A DNA stretch of 64,000 nucleotides, taken from the NCBI GenBank assembly GCA_947502635.1, contig CANNAN010000001.1, positions 186,001 to 250,000 on the forward strand, written 5' to 3'. The stretch is from an uncultured Flavobacteriaceae bacterium (GTDB lineage: Bacteria > Bacteroidota > Bacteroidia > Flavobacteriales > Flavobacteriaceae). Positions 45,253-53,758 of the stretch are shown here, in pieces. A program made the translations under genes and the position numbers. Below the pieces are notes generated by a model. That model had not been told where the DNA came from. It searched no databases and saw only the letters and a list, made by a program, of their open reading frames with translations. Position 1 is the first letter of the stretch, and each line of letters begins with the position of its first letter.

Positions 45253-46029
45253 TTATTTATAAACTACGGGAATAATTTCACCTTTTGCTAAGCAGTACTT
45301 TTCAATAGCTTCTTTTGAAAGGTTAGCTGTGTAATTCACTTCGTCTACTTTAAAACCAATACTACGAAGTTTATCAAAATAATCACGCCCATACACACGT
45401 ACATGATCATACTGTCCAAATATTTTTGCCCGCTCTTTCTTGTCCGTGATAGTATTATCTTCAAAAGTTTGTTCTCTTGACAAGTCTTGTGGAATTTGGA
45501 AAATGCCCATACCACCAACTTTTAAAACCCGATACAGTTCTTGCATAGCTTTTGTATCATCTGGAATATGTTCTAAAACATGATTGCAAAAAATAATATC
45601 GAATGCGTCGTCTTCAAATGGTAGATTGCAAATATCGGCTTTTACATCTGCTAAAGGAGAATTTAAATCGGTTGTTATGTAGTCAAGATTTTCCATCTTT
45701 CTAAAGCGTTTATAAAATGCTTGTTCTGGAGCGAAATGCAATACTTTTTTTCTAGATATAAAGAAATCGGTTTTGTTTTTTAAATATAACCATAACAACC
45801 TATGACGCTCTAAAGAAAGGGTAGAAGGAGAGAGAACATTATTGCGTTGTTTACCATAACCATAAGGTAAAAAACTTTTAAAGCTTCTGTTATCAATAGG
45901 ATCGGTATACGTATTACCTTTTAAAAAGAAGGCCAAAATAGGGCGAATAATATAGCTTAACCTAATAAGTAGAGGTCTCGGGATAAAATTTAGTATAAAT
46001 CTAAAGAGTTTTTTTGACACGAATTTCAC
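45253..46029 (-). CDS. Class I SAM-dependent methyltransferase
   Basis: A 258-residue enzyme with a hydrophobic N-terminal helix region (FRFILNFIPRPLLIRLSYIIRPILAFFL, in shorter stretches) that could lie on the membrane. A methyltransferase-11 type domain follows: VLHFAPEQAFYKRF near residue 95, DYITTDLNSP, CNLPFEDDAFDIIFCNHVLEH, and ELYRVLKVGGMGIFQIP. The substrate is unknown. It lies between the DUF423 and GxxExxY genes, all on one strand. Confidence 0.85.
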   Translation of the reverse strand: MKFVSKKLFRFILNFIPRPLLIRLSYIIRPILAFFLKGNTYTDPIDNRSFKSFLPYGYGKQRNNVLSPSTLSLERHRLLWLYLKNKTDFFISRKKVLHFAPEQAFYKRFRKMENLDYITTDLNSPLADVKADICNLPFEDDAFDIIFCNHVLEHIPDDTKAMQELYRVLKVGGMGIFQIPQDLSREQTFEDNTITDKKERAKIFGQYDHVRVYGRDYFDKLRSIGFKVDEVNYTANLSKEAIEKYCLAKGEIIPVVYK

Positions 46030-46045
46030 GAATTTTCACAAATTA

Positions 46046-46369
46046 TTAAAGGACAATTCTTTTGTATTTTAAACTGGCTTCTCCAAAGTTAACTAAAAGC
46101 CCAAGTTTTAATTTTGATACAGCTAAATAATTAAGTGTTTGTTTTATATGCGCAGTACTAAAAGTTTCAACTGCTTTTATTTCAAGAATTGTTTTATTGT
46201 CAATGACAAAATCTGCTTTGTATTTATGTGGAAGAATATTGCCTTTATAGTTTATATTATAACTTTCTTCTCTAGAATAGTGAATGTTATTATGATGAAA
46301 TTCAATTGCTAATGCATCTCCATACACAATTTCACTAAAGCCTTTTCCTAATTCATTAAAGACTTCCAT
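46046..46369 (-). CDS. GxxExxY protein, N-terminus probably longer than the first ATG allows
   Basis: 107 residues from the ATG at 46369. The signature GKGFSEIVYG near residue 8 (GxxExxY) and a C-terminal nuclease-like core (YKADFVIDNKTILEIKAVE, LLVNFG) define the family. Homologues have a conserved helix before the signature, and the same frame upstream encodes one: YKDEAYKIIGICMEVFNELG. That frame stays open back to a TGA at 46457-46459 but contains no ATG, GTG or TTG. Translation may start at an ATT/ATA codon, or the true start has been lost and the protein is trimmed. The extension would overlap the 3' end of map. Confidence 0.8.
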   Translation of the reverse strand: MEVFNELGKGFSEIVYGDALAIEFHHNNIHYSREESYNINYKGNILPHKYKADFVIDNKTILEIKAVETFSTAHIKQTLNYLAVSKLKLGLLVNFGEASLKYKRIVL

Positions 46370-46428
46370 ACAAATACCAATAATTTTATAAGCTTCATCT
46401 TTGTAAATTAGTGAAATTAGTGTCTTTT

Positions 46429-47247
46429 TTATAGGATTAAAGCTTTTTGACGAAATTCATCTTCTTCGTTACTTTCAATACCTAAAGCTTCGTGCACATA
46501 AGCAAAAGTTGACAGTATTTCAGGTTTTCCATCTACAAGTGCCACATCATGTTCAAAATGAACACTAGGTTTACCATCTTGTGTCACAATAGTCCAACCG
46601 TCTTTTAGTTGTCTTACTTTATGAGTCCCTCCATTTATCATAGGCTCTATGGCTACTACCATACCTTCAATAAATTTTTTACCACGACCACGACGACCGT
46701 AATTTGGCATTTCAGGGTCTTCATGCATCTTTTTTCCCAATCCATGACCAACTAATTCTCGAACAACACCGTAACCATGATCTTCGCAATACTTCTGTAT
46801 GGCAAAGCCAACATCTCCAACGCGATTATTCGCTTTGAATTCCCTAATACCGATATAAAGAGATTCTTTAGTTACCTGTATAAGTTTTTTTGTTTCAGGA
46901 TCTATATCACCAATTTCAAAAGTATACGCATGGTCTCCATAAAATTCATTCATTAACGCACCACAGTCAATAGAGACAATATCACCATTTTTTAAAGGGG
47001 TATTTGTTGGTAGCCCATGTACTACAGCTTCGTTTACGCTACAGAGTAAAGTTGATGGGCAATCATACAACCCTAAAAAGCCTGGTAAAGCCCCTTGGTC
47101 TCTTATAAATTCTTCAGCAAGTTTGTCAAGCTGCATGGTGGTAACACCTTCCTTGACTTCTTTGGCAAGCATACCAAGCGTTTTTGAAACTATTAATGCA
47201 CTTTGACGCATTAACTCAATTTCTTCTTTTGTTTTTACTACAATCAT
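46429..47247 (-). CDS. map: Type I methionine aminopeptidase
   Basis: A 272-residue enzyme that removes the initiator Met in the cytoplasm. The metal ligands and active-site His are visible: VVHGLPT, SIDCGALMNEFYGDHAYTF (two Asp ligands), GHGLGKKMHEDP (His), VVAIEPMI (Glu) and SVHFEHDVALV (Glu). It also starts with the family sequence IVVKTKEEIELMRQSALIVS, read in part. The length is normal. It is the first gene of a minus-strand run that continues with the GxxExxY and methyltransferase genes. Confidence 0.96.
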   Translation of the reverse strand: MIVVKTKEEIELMRQSALIVSKTLGMLAKEVKEGVTTMQLDKLAEEFIRDQGALPGFLGLYDCPSTLLCSVNEAVVHGLPTNTPLKNGDIVSIDCGALMNEFYGDHAYTFEIGDIDPETKKLIQVTKESLYIGIREFKANNRVGDVGFAIQKYCEDHGYGVVRELVGHGLGKKMHEDPEMPNYGRRGRGKKFIEGMVVAIEPMINGGTHKVRQLKDGWTIVTQDGKPSVHFEHDVALVDGKPEILSTFAYVHEALGIESNEEDEFRQKALIL

Positions 47248-47263
47248 GTCTAAAAAATAATGG

Positions 47264-47271
47264 CAAAGATA
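47264..47271 (-). promoter_or_regulatory. Putative -7 box (TATCTTTG) for map
   Basis: An exact TAnnTTTG match on the minus strand, 16 bases before the map start. No matching -33 TTG. Confidence 0.45.
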
Positions 47272-47366
47272 CTTAAAATTAAGTATTAATATTTTTTTGC
47301 TAATATGACTTTTGACATTTTTTAAAAGGCTGTAAATGAATAAATTTATATACTAAAATAAATAAG

Positions 47367-48632
47367 ATGTATAAGGTTGTTAGTGCACAAGAAGCCGTTA
47401 AAGTAATTAAAAGTAACGATAGGGTTTATGTTCAGGCAGCTGCAGCAGCTCCGCAGTTGTTAATGAATGCTATGACAGAGCGGCATGAGGAATTAAGGAA
47501 TGTTGAGGTTTGTCATTTACATGTTGAAGGAGAGGCTGGTTATGCTAACCCAGAATTTAGAGATAGTTTTCATGTGAATTCATTTTTTATCGGAGATAAC
47601 GTACGCCATACACTGGCATCTGGTAATGGTTCTTACACGCCCGTTTTTTTAAGTGAATTACCATTATTATTTAAGAGAAATATTTTACCATTAGATGTCG
47701 CATTAATTCATGTGTCTGTTCCAGATAAACATGGGTATAGTTCTTTAGGGGTCTCGGTTGAAGCTACCTTAGCGGCTATTGATAACGCAAAAATTGTTAT
47801 AGCACAAGTAAATGAGCAAATGCCAAGAACTCATGGTGATGGGATTATTCATATAACAGAAATAAATTTATTTGTTGCATGTAATGAACCCATCCCTACG
47901 CATGCATTTGGTAACCCATCCGTTATTGAAAATAAAATAGGAGGCTATGTTGCTAGTTTAATTGAAGACAAAAGTACATTACAAATGGGCATTGGAAGCA
48001 TTCTAAATGCTGTATTATCACGTTTAACAAATCATAAGGATTTAGGTTTACATACTGAAATGTTTTCCGATGGTGTTATTGATTTAATTTTAAATGATGT
48101 GATTAATGGAAACTTTAAAAATGTCAACCCTGGACGTGCATTGGCTACATTTTTAATAGGCTCTAAACGGCTATATGATTACGTTGATGATAATCCGTTT
48201 GTAGAAATGCGTGCTTCAGATTATGTGAATGATGTGTCTATCATTAAACAAAACCCTAGAATGGTAGCTATTAATTCTGCTATCGAGGTCGATTTAACAG
48301 GTCAGGTTTGTGCAGACTCTATCGGTGCTAAAATGTATTCTGGTGTGGGCGGGCAAATGGATTATATTAGAGGCGCCTCTTTAAGTCATGGCGGGAAAGC
48401 TATTATAGCATTACCTTCAATCACAAAAAAAGGTATTAGTAGAATTGTTCCATCTTTAAAGCCAGGTGCTGGTGTTGTTACAACTAGGGCACATGTACAT
48501 TACGTTGTTACTGAATACGGAATTGCTAATTTATATGGTAAAACTATTAAAAAAAGAGTTAAAGCCTTAGTTAATATTGCGCATCCAGATCATAGAGAAT
48601 TAATTGATAAGACTTATTATCAATTAATATAA
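47367..48632 (+). CDS. Acetyl-CoA hydrolase/transferase family CoA transferase
   Basis: A 421-residue enzyme of the family that moves CoA between acyl groups, such as acetate, succinate, propionate or 4-hydroxybutyrate. The probable catalytic Glu lies in LHTEMFSDGVIDL near residue 233. Other blocks are LQMGIGSILNAVL, SGVGGQMDYIRGAS and VVTEYGIANLYGK. The acyl substrates cannot be read from the sequence. It ends in front of a long inverted repeat that separates it from the convergent HAD gene. Confidence 0.9.
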   Translation: MYKVVSAQEAVKVIKSNDRVYVQAAAAAPQLLMNAMTERHEELRNVEVCHLHVEGEAGYANPEFRDSFHVNSFFIGDNVRHTLASGNGSYTPVFLSELPLLFKRNILPLDVALIHVSVPDKHGYSSLGVSVEATLAAIDNAKIVIAQVNEQMPRTHGDGIIHITEINLFVACNEPIPTHAFGNPSVIENKIGGYVASLIEDKSTLQMGIGSILNAVLSRLTNHKDLGLHTEMFSDGVIDLILNDVINGNFKNVNPGRALATFLIGSKRLYDYVDDNPFVEMRASDYVNDVSIIKQNPRMVAINSAIEVDLTGQVCADSIGAKMYSGVGGQMDYIRGASLSHGGKAIIALPSITKKGISRIVPSLKPGAGVVTTRAHVHYVVTEYGIANLYGKTIKKRVKALVNIAHPDHRELIDKTYYQLI

Positions 48633-48638
48633 AAAAGT

Positions 48639-48707
48639 CTATTTTAATCTGAGTTGGACATAAGCAATCAAATGATTATAATTTATGTCGAACACAGATT
48701 ATTTTAG
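48639..48707. repeat. Long imperfect inverted repeat between convergent genes
   Basis: A 25-base left arm (48639-48663, containing TTTTAATCTG and GGACATAA) pairs with a right arm at 48683-48707 (TTATGTC and CAGATTATTTTA) at about 20 of 25 positions. The 19-base loop contains a further small pairing (ATCA/TGAT). The right arm runs into the last codons of the HAD gene. It may work as a bidirectional terminator, but it lacks a GC-rich stem. Confidence 0.7.
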
Positions 48708-49103
48708 AAAACTAAAAAGCCCTTTCTTTTTTTGAATTTCGGGAGGCTTAGTATTTGTGAGTATTTGATATATTTCACCCCAACCTAAAAAACCTCCAAT
48801 ATTTCTATCGTCAATAAACAAATCGGCATTAATTTTTCTACTAACATCATTAGTGAATTGCTCTTCTGGAAAACTATTATTTACGGCATAAAAAGAGATA
48901 CCATTATCCTCACAGAATTTAACAGCTTCATTTAATCTTTCACCAGACCTATAAGTCCATAAAATAAGACGATGACCATCATCCTGTAGCTTTTTCAAAG
49001 TTTCAAAAGCAAACAGCATTGGTTTTCCTATTTTAGGATAAGCATCCTCAACAATAGTACCATCAAAATCTATTGCAATAATGAGTTGGTTGTTAAAATT
49101 CAT
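48699..49103 (-). CDS. HAD-superfamily hydrolase, BT0820-like
   Basis: A 134-residue minimal HAD protein. The nucleophile motif is AIDFDGTIVED near residue 11 (Asp nucleophile and general acid Asp). Motif II is RLILWTYRSG near 45, and motif III/IV is INADLFIDDRNIGG near 91. It lacks a large cap domain, as in the structurally known Bacteroides BT0820 type. It is probably a small-molecule phosphatase of unknown substrate. Its last codons form the right arm of the inverted repeat. Confidence 0.82.
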   Translation of the reverse strand: MNFNNQLIIAIDFDGTIVEDAYPKIGKPMLFAFETLKKLQDDGHRLILWTYRSGERLNEAVKFCEDNGISFYAVNNSFPEEQFTNDVSRKINADLFIDDRNIGGFLGWGEIYQILTNTKPPEIQKKKGLFSFLK

Positions 49104-49158
49104 CTAAGCTATAAACTTGGGTTTACAACAAAAGTAAACAATTTATTTTTTTACTTAT

Positions 49159-50676
49159 TTAAACTAAGGAGTGCTGGGTCATAGACTCAGGTTGTTCAAC
49201 GCCCATTAACTTTAAAATAGTAGGCGCCATATCACCTAAAATACCATCTTTAATAGTTTTTAATTCCTCATCAATTAAAATGACAGGAACTGGGTTTGTT
49301 GTATGTGCCGTGTTTGGTGAACCATCAGGATTTATCATGGTTTCGCAATTTCCATGATCAGCTATAAGTAATGTAGAATAACCATTTTCTAAAGCAGCGG
49401 CTATAACATCTTCGACACATTTATCTACGACTTCACAAGCCTTAATAGCAGCTTCCATAACGCCCGTATGACCTACCATGTCCCCATTTGCAAAATTTAA
49501 ACAAACAAAATCAACATCACCTTTTTGAAGCTCAGGAATCAATGCATCACGTAATTCGTAGGCACTCATTTCGGGTTTTAAATCGTATGTCGCAACTTTT
49601 GGAGAGTTTCTTAAAATACGTGTTTCACCATTAAAAGGTTCTTCACGTCCACCAGAGAAAAAGAATGTAACATGTGGATACTTTTCTGTTTCAGCAATAC
49701 GGATCTGCTTTTTATTATTTTTTGCCAAAACTTCACCTAGTGTTTCTGCAAGATTGTCTTTATTGAATATAACGTTTACATTTTTGTAAGTCTCATCGTA
49801 ATTTGTAAGCGTTACATAATGCAAATCCAATTTGTGCATGTTTTGCTCATGGAAATCGGTTTGCGATAAAGCTTCAGTTAATTCTCTACCACGATCTGTT
49901 CTAAAATTAAAAAATATAACAACATCACCTTCTTTGATGCTTGCTTGAGGATTACCAGCTTCATCAACCATAATTATTGGTTTGATAAATTCATCAGTAA
50001 TATCATTTTTATAGCTTTTTTGAACGGTATCTGTAACATTAGTAGATTTTTCCCCGTGGCCATTAACTAAGGCATCATAAACTAGTTTTACACGTTCCCA
50101 ACGCTTGTCTCTATCCATTGCGTAGTAACGACCAGTAACAGTCGCCAATTTGCCATTTGTTTTTTCTAAATGACTTTCCAGTTCAGTAAGAAAACCATAG
50201 CCAGATTTCGGATCTACATCACGCCCGTCTGTAAATGCATGAACGAAAGTTTTGGTTAAACCAAAATCGTTAGCAGCATCTAATAGTCCAAATAAATGGT
50301 TAATATGAGAATGTACACCACCGTCACTTAATAATCCTAAAAAATGAACATCTTTATTATTAGTTTTAGCATAATTAAATGCATCTACTAATACTTTTTC
50401 GTTATTTAATGTTTTGTTTTTAACAGCTAAATTAACTTTTACCAAGTCTTGATATACAATACGTCCAGCACCAAGATTCATGTGTCCTACTTCACTATTT
50501 CCCATTTGACCTTCTGGTAAACCAACATGCAATCCATCTGTTCTTAAGGTAGCGAATGGATATTTTTTGTAAAGAGAGTCTATAAAAGAAGTGTTTGCAT
50601 GATCGATGGCAGAAACTTTAGGATCTGGAGAATTACCCCAACCATCAAGTATCATTAAGATAACTTTTTTGTTCAT
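49159..50676 (-). CDS. gpmI: 2,3-bisphosphoglycerate-independent phosphoglycerate mutase
   Basis: A 505-residue Mn-dependent glycolytic enzyme. The start is placed at the ATG giving MNKKVILMILDGWG, which matches the family N-terminus; the frame is open for nine more codons upstream but these add nothing conserved. The catalytic Ser is in GQMGNSEVGHMNLGAG near residue 60. Other blocks are AFTDGRDVDP, FNFRTDRGRE, CLNFANGDMVGHTG and IADHGNCE for the metal ligands. Confidence 0.96.
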   Translation of the reverse strand: MNKKVILMILDGWGNSPDPKVSAIDHANTSFIDSLYKKYPFATLRTDGLHVGLPEGQMGNSEVGHMNLGAGRIVYQDLVKVNLAVKNKTLNNEKVLVDAFNYAKTNNKDVHFLGLLSDGGVHSHINHLFGLLDAANDFGLTKTFVHAFTDGRDVDPKSGYGFLTELESHLEKTNGKLATVTGRYYAMDRDKRWERVKLVYDALVNGHGEKSTNVTDTVQKSYKNDITDEFIKPIIMVDEAGNPQASIKEGDVVIFFNFRTDRGRELTEALSQTDFHEQNMHKLDLHYVTLTNYDETYKNVNVIFNKDNLAETLGEVLAKNNKKQIRIAETEKYPHVTFFFSGGREEPFNGETRILRNSPKVATYDLKPEMSAYELRDALIPELQKGDVDFVCLNFANGDMVGHTGVMEAAIKACEVVDKCVEDVIAAALENGYSTLLIADHGNCETMINPDGSPNTAHTTNPVPVILIDEELKTIKDGILGDMAPTILKLMGVEQPESMTQHSLV

Positions 50677-50700
50677 TTTTGTTAAAATTTTAATAAGAAG

Positions 50701-50708
50701 CAAAGATA
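50701..50708 (-). promoter_or_regulatory. Putative -7 box (TATCTTTG) for gpmI
   Basis: An exact TAnnTTTG match on the minus strand, 24 bases before the ATG at 50676. Its position supports the shorter gpmI start. A TTG lies 11 bases further up, closer than the usual -33 spacing. Confidence 0.5.
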
Positions 50709-50925
50709 AAGAAGTTAAACAAAAGAATGCATAAAAAACCTTTCAAATACCAGAGTTTTCAGGGCTTTTTCGAGGTTTGTAAAAAAAGAATCATTCAGTT
50801 AATTATTTGTGAAAAAAAAGTTAAAAATGTGTTATTTATTGCTTTTTATGTAACAGTTTAGAATTAATATCGTCTCTTTAGTATATCAAAAAACGAAAAT
50901 CATAAATCAAATTAAAACTTTCATC

Positions 50926-51327
50926 ATGAAAAAATCAATCATTATTACCGCCATTGCATTGTGTTTCTCAATAGTAACTGCCAATGCTAAAACTACTACA
51001 GAAAGTATTAGTACGACTCATGCAGAGTTTGTATTTAAAGTGAACTCATTTTGTGTTTCGATCGCTAAAGGGGATTTAGAAACAGTGAAGAAACTTATTG
51101 ACAGAGGAGCAAATATAAATGAAATGTCTAATGGAATGACTCCAATCATGTATGCTGCTAAATTTAATAGAACAGAAATTTTAAAACTTTTAATAGCTAA
51201 AGGCGCTAATTTAAAAGCTAAATCTGCTAAAAAAATGACCGCATTGAAATATGCTGAATTGCATGGGGCAACAGATGCCGCAGTAATTATAAAAGACGCA
51301 TTAGCGAAAGCAAAAAAGAAAAAATAA
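50926..51327 (+). CDS. Small exported ankyrin-repeat protein
   Basis: A 133-residue protein with a Sec signal peptide (about 1-21, cut near NAKA or ANA-K). Two to three ankyrin repeats follow: SIAKGDLETVKKLIDRGANIN, MTPIMYAAKFNRTEILKLLIAKGA and MTALKYAELHGATDAAVIIKDA. It ends in a lysine-rich tail. It should be a periplasmic or secreted protein-binding scaffold; the partner is unknown. It is preceded by a 222-base A+T-rich gap and followed by a terminator. Confidence 0.85.
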   Translation: MKKSIIITAIALCFSIVTANAKTTTESISTTHAEFVFKVNSFCVSIAKGDLETVKKLIDRGANINEMSNGMTPIMYAAKFNRTEILKLLIAKGANLKAKSAKKMTALKYAELHGATDAAVIIKDALAKAKKKK

Positions 51328-51365
51328 TTATAAGTTAAATAGTTATTTTGAGTTAGTCACTCGTA

Positions 51366-51390
51366 AAAAGCCTTGATTTTCAAGGCTTTT
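51366..51390. terminator. Bidirectional terminator
   Basis: AAAAGCCTTGA (51366-51376) pairs with TCAAGGCTTTT (51380-51390) around TTT, with a T-run after it on the plus strand and an A-run before it. It separates the convergent ankyrin and M48 genes. Confidence 0.85.
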
Positions 51391-51396
51391 TTTATT

Positions 51397-52164
51397 TTAC
51401 TCATTTCTGTATTTTTCTATGGCTTCCTGAATTTTTTCAATCCTGTTATCTGGGTCTGGGTGTGTGCTTTGAAATTCAGGAACACGATTAGGACCAGCGG
51501 CATCTTTTAAAATTTTCATGACTCCAATCATTTCTTCGGGATTATAACCCGCCTTAAGCATAAAAAGAACACCAAGCTCATCACTTTCTAATTCGTCATC
51601 TCTTCCATTAGTAAGTAGTGTGTTTTGGCCAATACCACTCACAAGGCCTCCCATATCTGCTCCAACCGATCCAGCTGTTGTTAAGCCTTGCCAATATTCA
51701 CTTTCTGCAATTCTTTCTGCACTGTGGCGACCTAATACATGCCCGATTTCATGACCTAAAACACCAGCTAGTTGGTCTTCGTTTTTTAATTTAGAAAATA
51801 AAGCATAAGTGATAAATACTTGACCTCCAGGTAAGGCAAATGCATTTATAGTATTAGGGTCTGCTAACAAGTGAAATTCATATTGATAAGGTGTTTCTTT
51901 AGCGATACTATTGTTAACCAATTTGTTTCCAACATTATCAACCAAAGCTTGATATTGATTATTGGAATGTAGACCACCATGTTGTTGTGCCATTTGAGGG
52001 GCACTTTGTAAGCCAATGGCAATTTCTTTGTCAGGAGTCATAGATATGGTCTGTGTTCTTCCTGTATAAGGGTTCACTTCTTGTTGGCTACATCTTTTAA
52101 AAACAAAGAACAAAGCAATGGCTGCGCCTATTAATAAACGGATTTTAAGATTTTTTCCTCTCAT
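51397..52164 (-). CDS. M48-family zinc metalloprotease
   Basis: A 255-residue protease with an N-terminal membrane anchor or signal (IRLLIGAAIALFFVF). The zinc motif is HEIGH (His138, Glu139, His142) in LAGVLGHEIGHVLGRHS. A third-ligand Glu is likely in DDELESDELGV near residue 196. The layout matches the BepA/LoiP/YcaL group of periplasmic quality-control proteases, with a mature domain starting at the SMTPDKEIAIG block. No TPR domain is present. A Cys in FKRCSQ is not in a good lipobox. Confidence 0.9.
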   Translation of the reverse strand: MRGKNLKIRLLIGAAIALFFVFKRCSQQEVNPYTGRTQTISMTPDKEIAIGLQSAPQMAQQHGGLHSNNQYQALVDNVGNKLVNNSIAKETPYQYEFHLLADPNTINAFALPGGQVFITYALFSKLKNEDQLAGVLGHEIGHVLGRHSAERIAESEYWQGLTTAGSVGADMGGLVSGIGQNTLLTNGRDDELESDELGVLFMLKAGYNPEEMIGVMKILKDAAGPNRVPEFQSTHPDPDNRIEKIQEAIEKYRNE

Positions 52165-52343
52165 TTTTTTAAATTTAATGCAATTAAAAATATAAAATTT
52201 TTAAGCACTAAGTAGGCTCATTTTGAATTAATATGATCATAAGTATATCATTAATCATTTATTTAGACACCAAATTTTATTAAAAGTCACTAGTAATTAT
52301 AGAAATAGAATTAATTTTAAGCATTCATTTATAAAGATATTCG

Positions 52344-52769
52344 ATGGCCATCATATTTAAGATTATAGAAAAAGAAAATATAAATGCTGTTATTCCTTTA
52401 GTACAAAAACTAAATGATAATAAAATTTCTTATGCAGTTTTAGAGCAGCGTTTTTCCGAAATGATTACTCAAAATTATGAGTGTGCAGTAATATATGATG
52501 ATGATAATTTAATAGGTGTTACGGGTTTGTGGTTTTGTACTAGGCATTATTCAGGAAAAAGTGTAGAACCAGATCATGTTTATATTGATGACGGTTATAG
52601 AGGCATGGGATTAGGGAAACGGTTTTTCGAATGGATTTATAATTATATTAAAATTAAAGGTTATGAAGCTGTAGAATTGAATACCTATGTAACTAATGCT
52701 CCGTCACATAAGTTTTATTTTAACGAGGGCTTTAAAATATTAGGTTATCATTTTTTAAAAAAGTTATGA
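52344..52769 (+). CDS. GNAT-family N-acetyltransferase
   Basis: A 141-residue single GNAT domain. The acetyl-CoA pyrophosphate-binding motif A is VYIDDGYRGMGLGKRFFEW near residue 88, with the pattern R/Q-x-x-G-x-G. Motif B follows (GYEAVELNTYVTNAPSHKFYFNEGF). It is preceded by the usual strand pair. The acceptor, whether small molecule or protein N-terminus, cannot be inferred. It lies just upstream of the tRNA-Gly promoter. Confidence 0.9.
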   Translation: MAIIFKIIEKENINAVIPLVQKLNDNKISYAVLEQRFSEMITQNYECAVIYDDDNLIGVTGLWFCTRHYSGKSVEPDHVYIDDGYRGMGLGKRFFEWIYNYIKIKGYEAVELNTYVTNAPSHKFYFNEGFKILGYHFLKKL

Positions 52770-52776
52770 TTTTTTC

Positions 52777-52808
52777 TTGCAAATAAGTTAACAGTTTGTA
52801 TATATTTG
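52777..52808 (+). promoter_or_regulatory. tRNA-Gly promoter (TTG-N21-TATATTTG)
   Basis: TTG at 52777-52779 and TATATTTG at 52801-52808 match the Bacteroidota promoter, with a 21-base spacer. The tRNA begins 13 bases after the -7 box. Confidence 0.7.
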
Positions 52809-52820
52809 CACCACAATAAT

Positions 52821-52893
52821 GCGGGAGTAGCTCAGTTGGTAGAGCGTCAGCCTTCCAAGCTGAATGTCGCCAGTTCGAACCTGGTCTCCCGCT
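52821..52893 (+). tRNA. tRNA-Gly (anticodon TCC)
   Basis: A complete cloverleaf: acceptor stem GCGGGAG (52821-52827) with CTCCCGC (52886-52892), D stem GCTC/GAGC, anticodon stem TCAGC/GCTGA with loop CTTCCAA (anticodon TCC at 52854-52856, read as GGA and other Gly codons), a five-base variable loop and T loop TTCGAAC. The discriminator base is T, and the 3' CCA is not encoded. Confidence 0.97.
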
Positions 52894-52895
52894 CT

Positions 52896-52926
52896 AAAGG
52901 CTTCATAGAAATATGGAGCCTTTTTT
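52896..52926 (+). terminator. Terminator of the tRNA-Gly transcript
   Basis: AAAGGCTTCAT (52896-52906) pairs with ATGGAGCCTTT (52913-52923), one G-T pair included, followed by T residues. The pepE stop codon lies within the T-run. Confidence 0.75.
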
Positions 52927-53632
52927 ATTTTAAATGGCTTAACTCTGTGCCAGATTCTATCTCATAAGGAGATTTATTGTATTCAAAAATACGAGCAGTT
53001 AAATATCCTTTTAAGATAATCGATTTGTCATTTACTTGTAACCAGCTACCTTCTCGCAACCCTATAACAGGTTGGGTGTTATAATTATGAAATTCTTTTA
53101 TTCTGGTTTCTCTGGTTTCACCCATATGCTTACTGCTTGTATCTGGGTCTAAATAATGCGGGTTAATGTTAAAAGGAACAAGCCCTAATGCTTTAAAACT
53201 TGGTGGATATACAATAGGCATATCGTTAGTCGTTTTTATGGTAAGTCCGCAAATGTTACTACCAGCACTAGTACCTAAATAAGGTGTTCCTTCTTTTATA
53301 GTTGTTTGCAAAGGCGTTATTAAATTATTATTGTAAAGCTGATTTGTTAAAACAAATGTATTCCCACCACCAATAAAAATAGCTTTGGCATTTTCAATAG
53401 CTTCAATAGGATTTTTATAAGTATGAATTCCTACTATCTTTTTATTAATTTTAGAAAAGGCAGCAAAAACAATTTTGGTATACTTATCATGAGAGATACC
53501 ACTTGGCCTAGCGTAAGGAATAAACAAGACTTCTTCAATCTCTTTAAAAAAAGTATTTAGATCATCTAAAATATAATCTAAATAACCGCTTCCATGAATT
53601 GTTGAGGTACTGGCAATAATCATATTTTTCAT
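52925..53632 (-). CDS. pepE: Peptidase E (alpha-aspartyl dipeptidase, S51)
   Basis: A 235-residue serine peptidase that cleaves Asp-X dipeptides in the cytoplasm. The nucleophile Ser is in YLGTSAGSNICG near residue 120. The preceding GGGNTFVLTNQL motif is typical, and the family His lies in the INPHYLDP block. The gene ends inside the T-run of the tRNA terminator and is transcribed toward it. It is divergent from the first of three tandem paralogues. Confidence 0.92.
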   Translation of the reverse strand: MKNMIIASTSTIHGSGYLDYILDDLNTFFKEIEEVLFIPYARPSGISHDKYTKIVFAAFSKINKKIVGIHTYKNPIEAIENAKAIFIGGGNTFVLTNQLYNNNLITPLQTTIKEGTPYLGTSAGSNICGLTIKTTNDMPIVYPPSFKALGLVPFNINPHYLDPDTSSKHMGETRETRIKEFHNYNTQPVIGLREGSWLQVNDKSIILKGYLTARIFEYNKSPYEIESGTELSHLK

Positions 53633-53758
53633 AAGAAATATTTATCAGAGTAAAACTAACTATTATAGAATTAATATTAATATTATGTATAAGAAATTTT
53701 TATAGGTTTAGATATTGAAAAGTCTAATAAAAATGTTATTTTCAGTAAAAAAATTAAG

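Noticed and set aside
50677-50703. Longer start for gpmI
   Set aside because: The nine extra codons do not match the family, and a -7 box lies within or next to them, so the ATG at 50676 is preferred.
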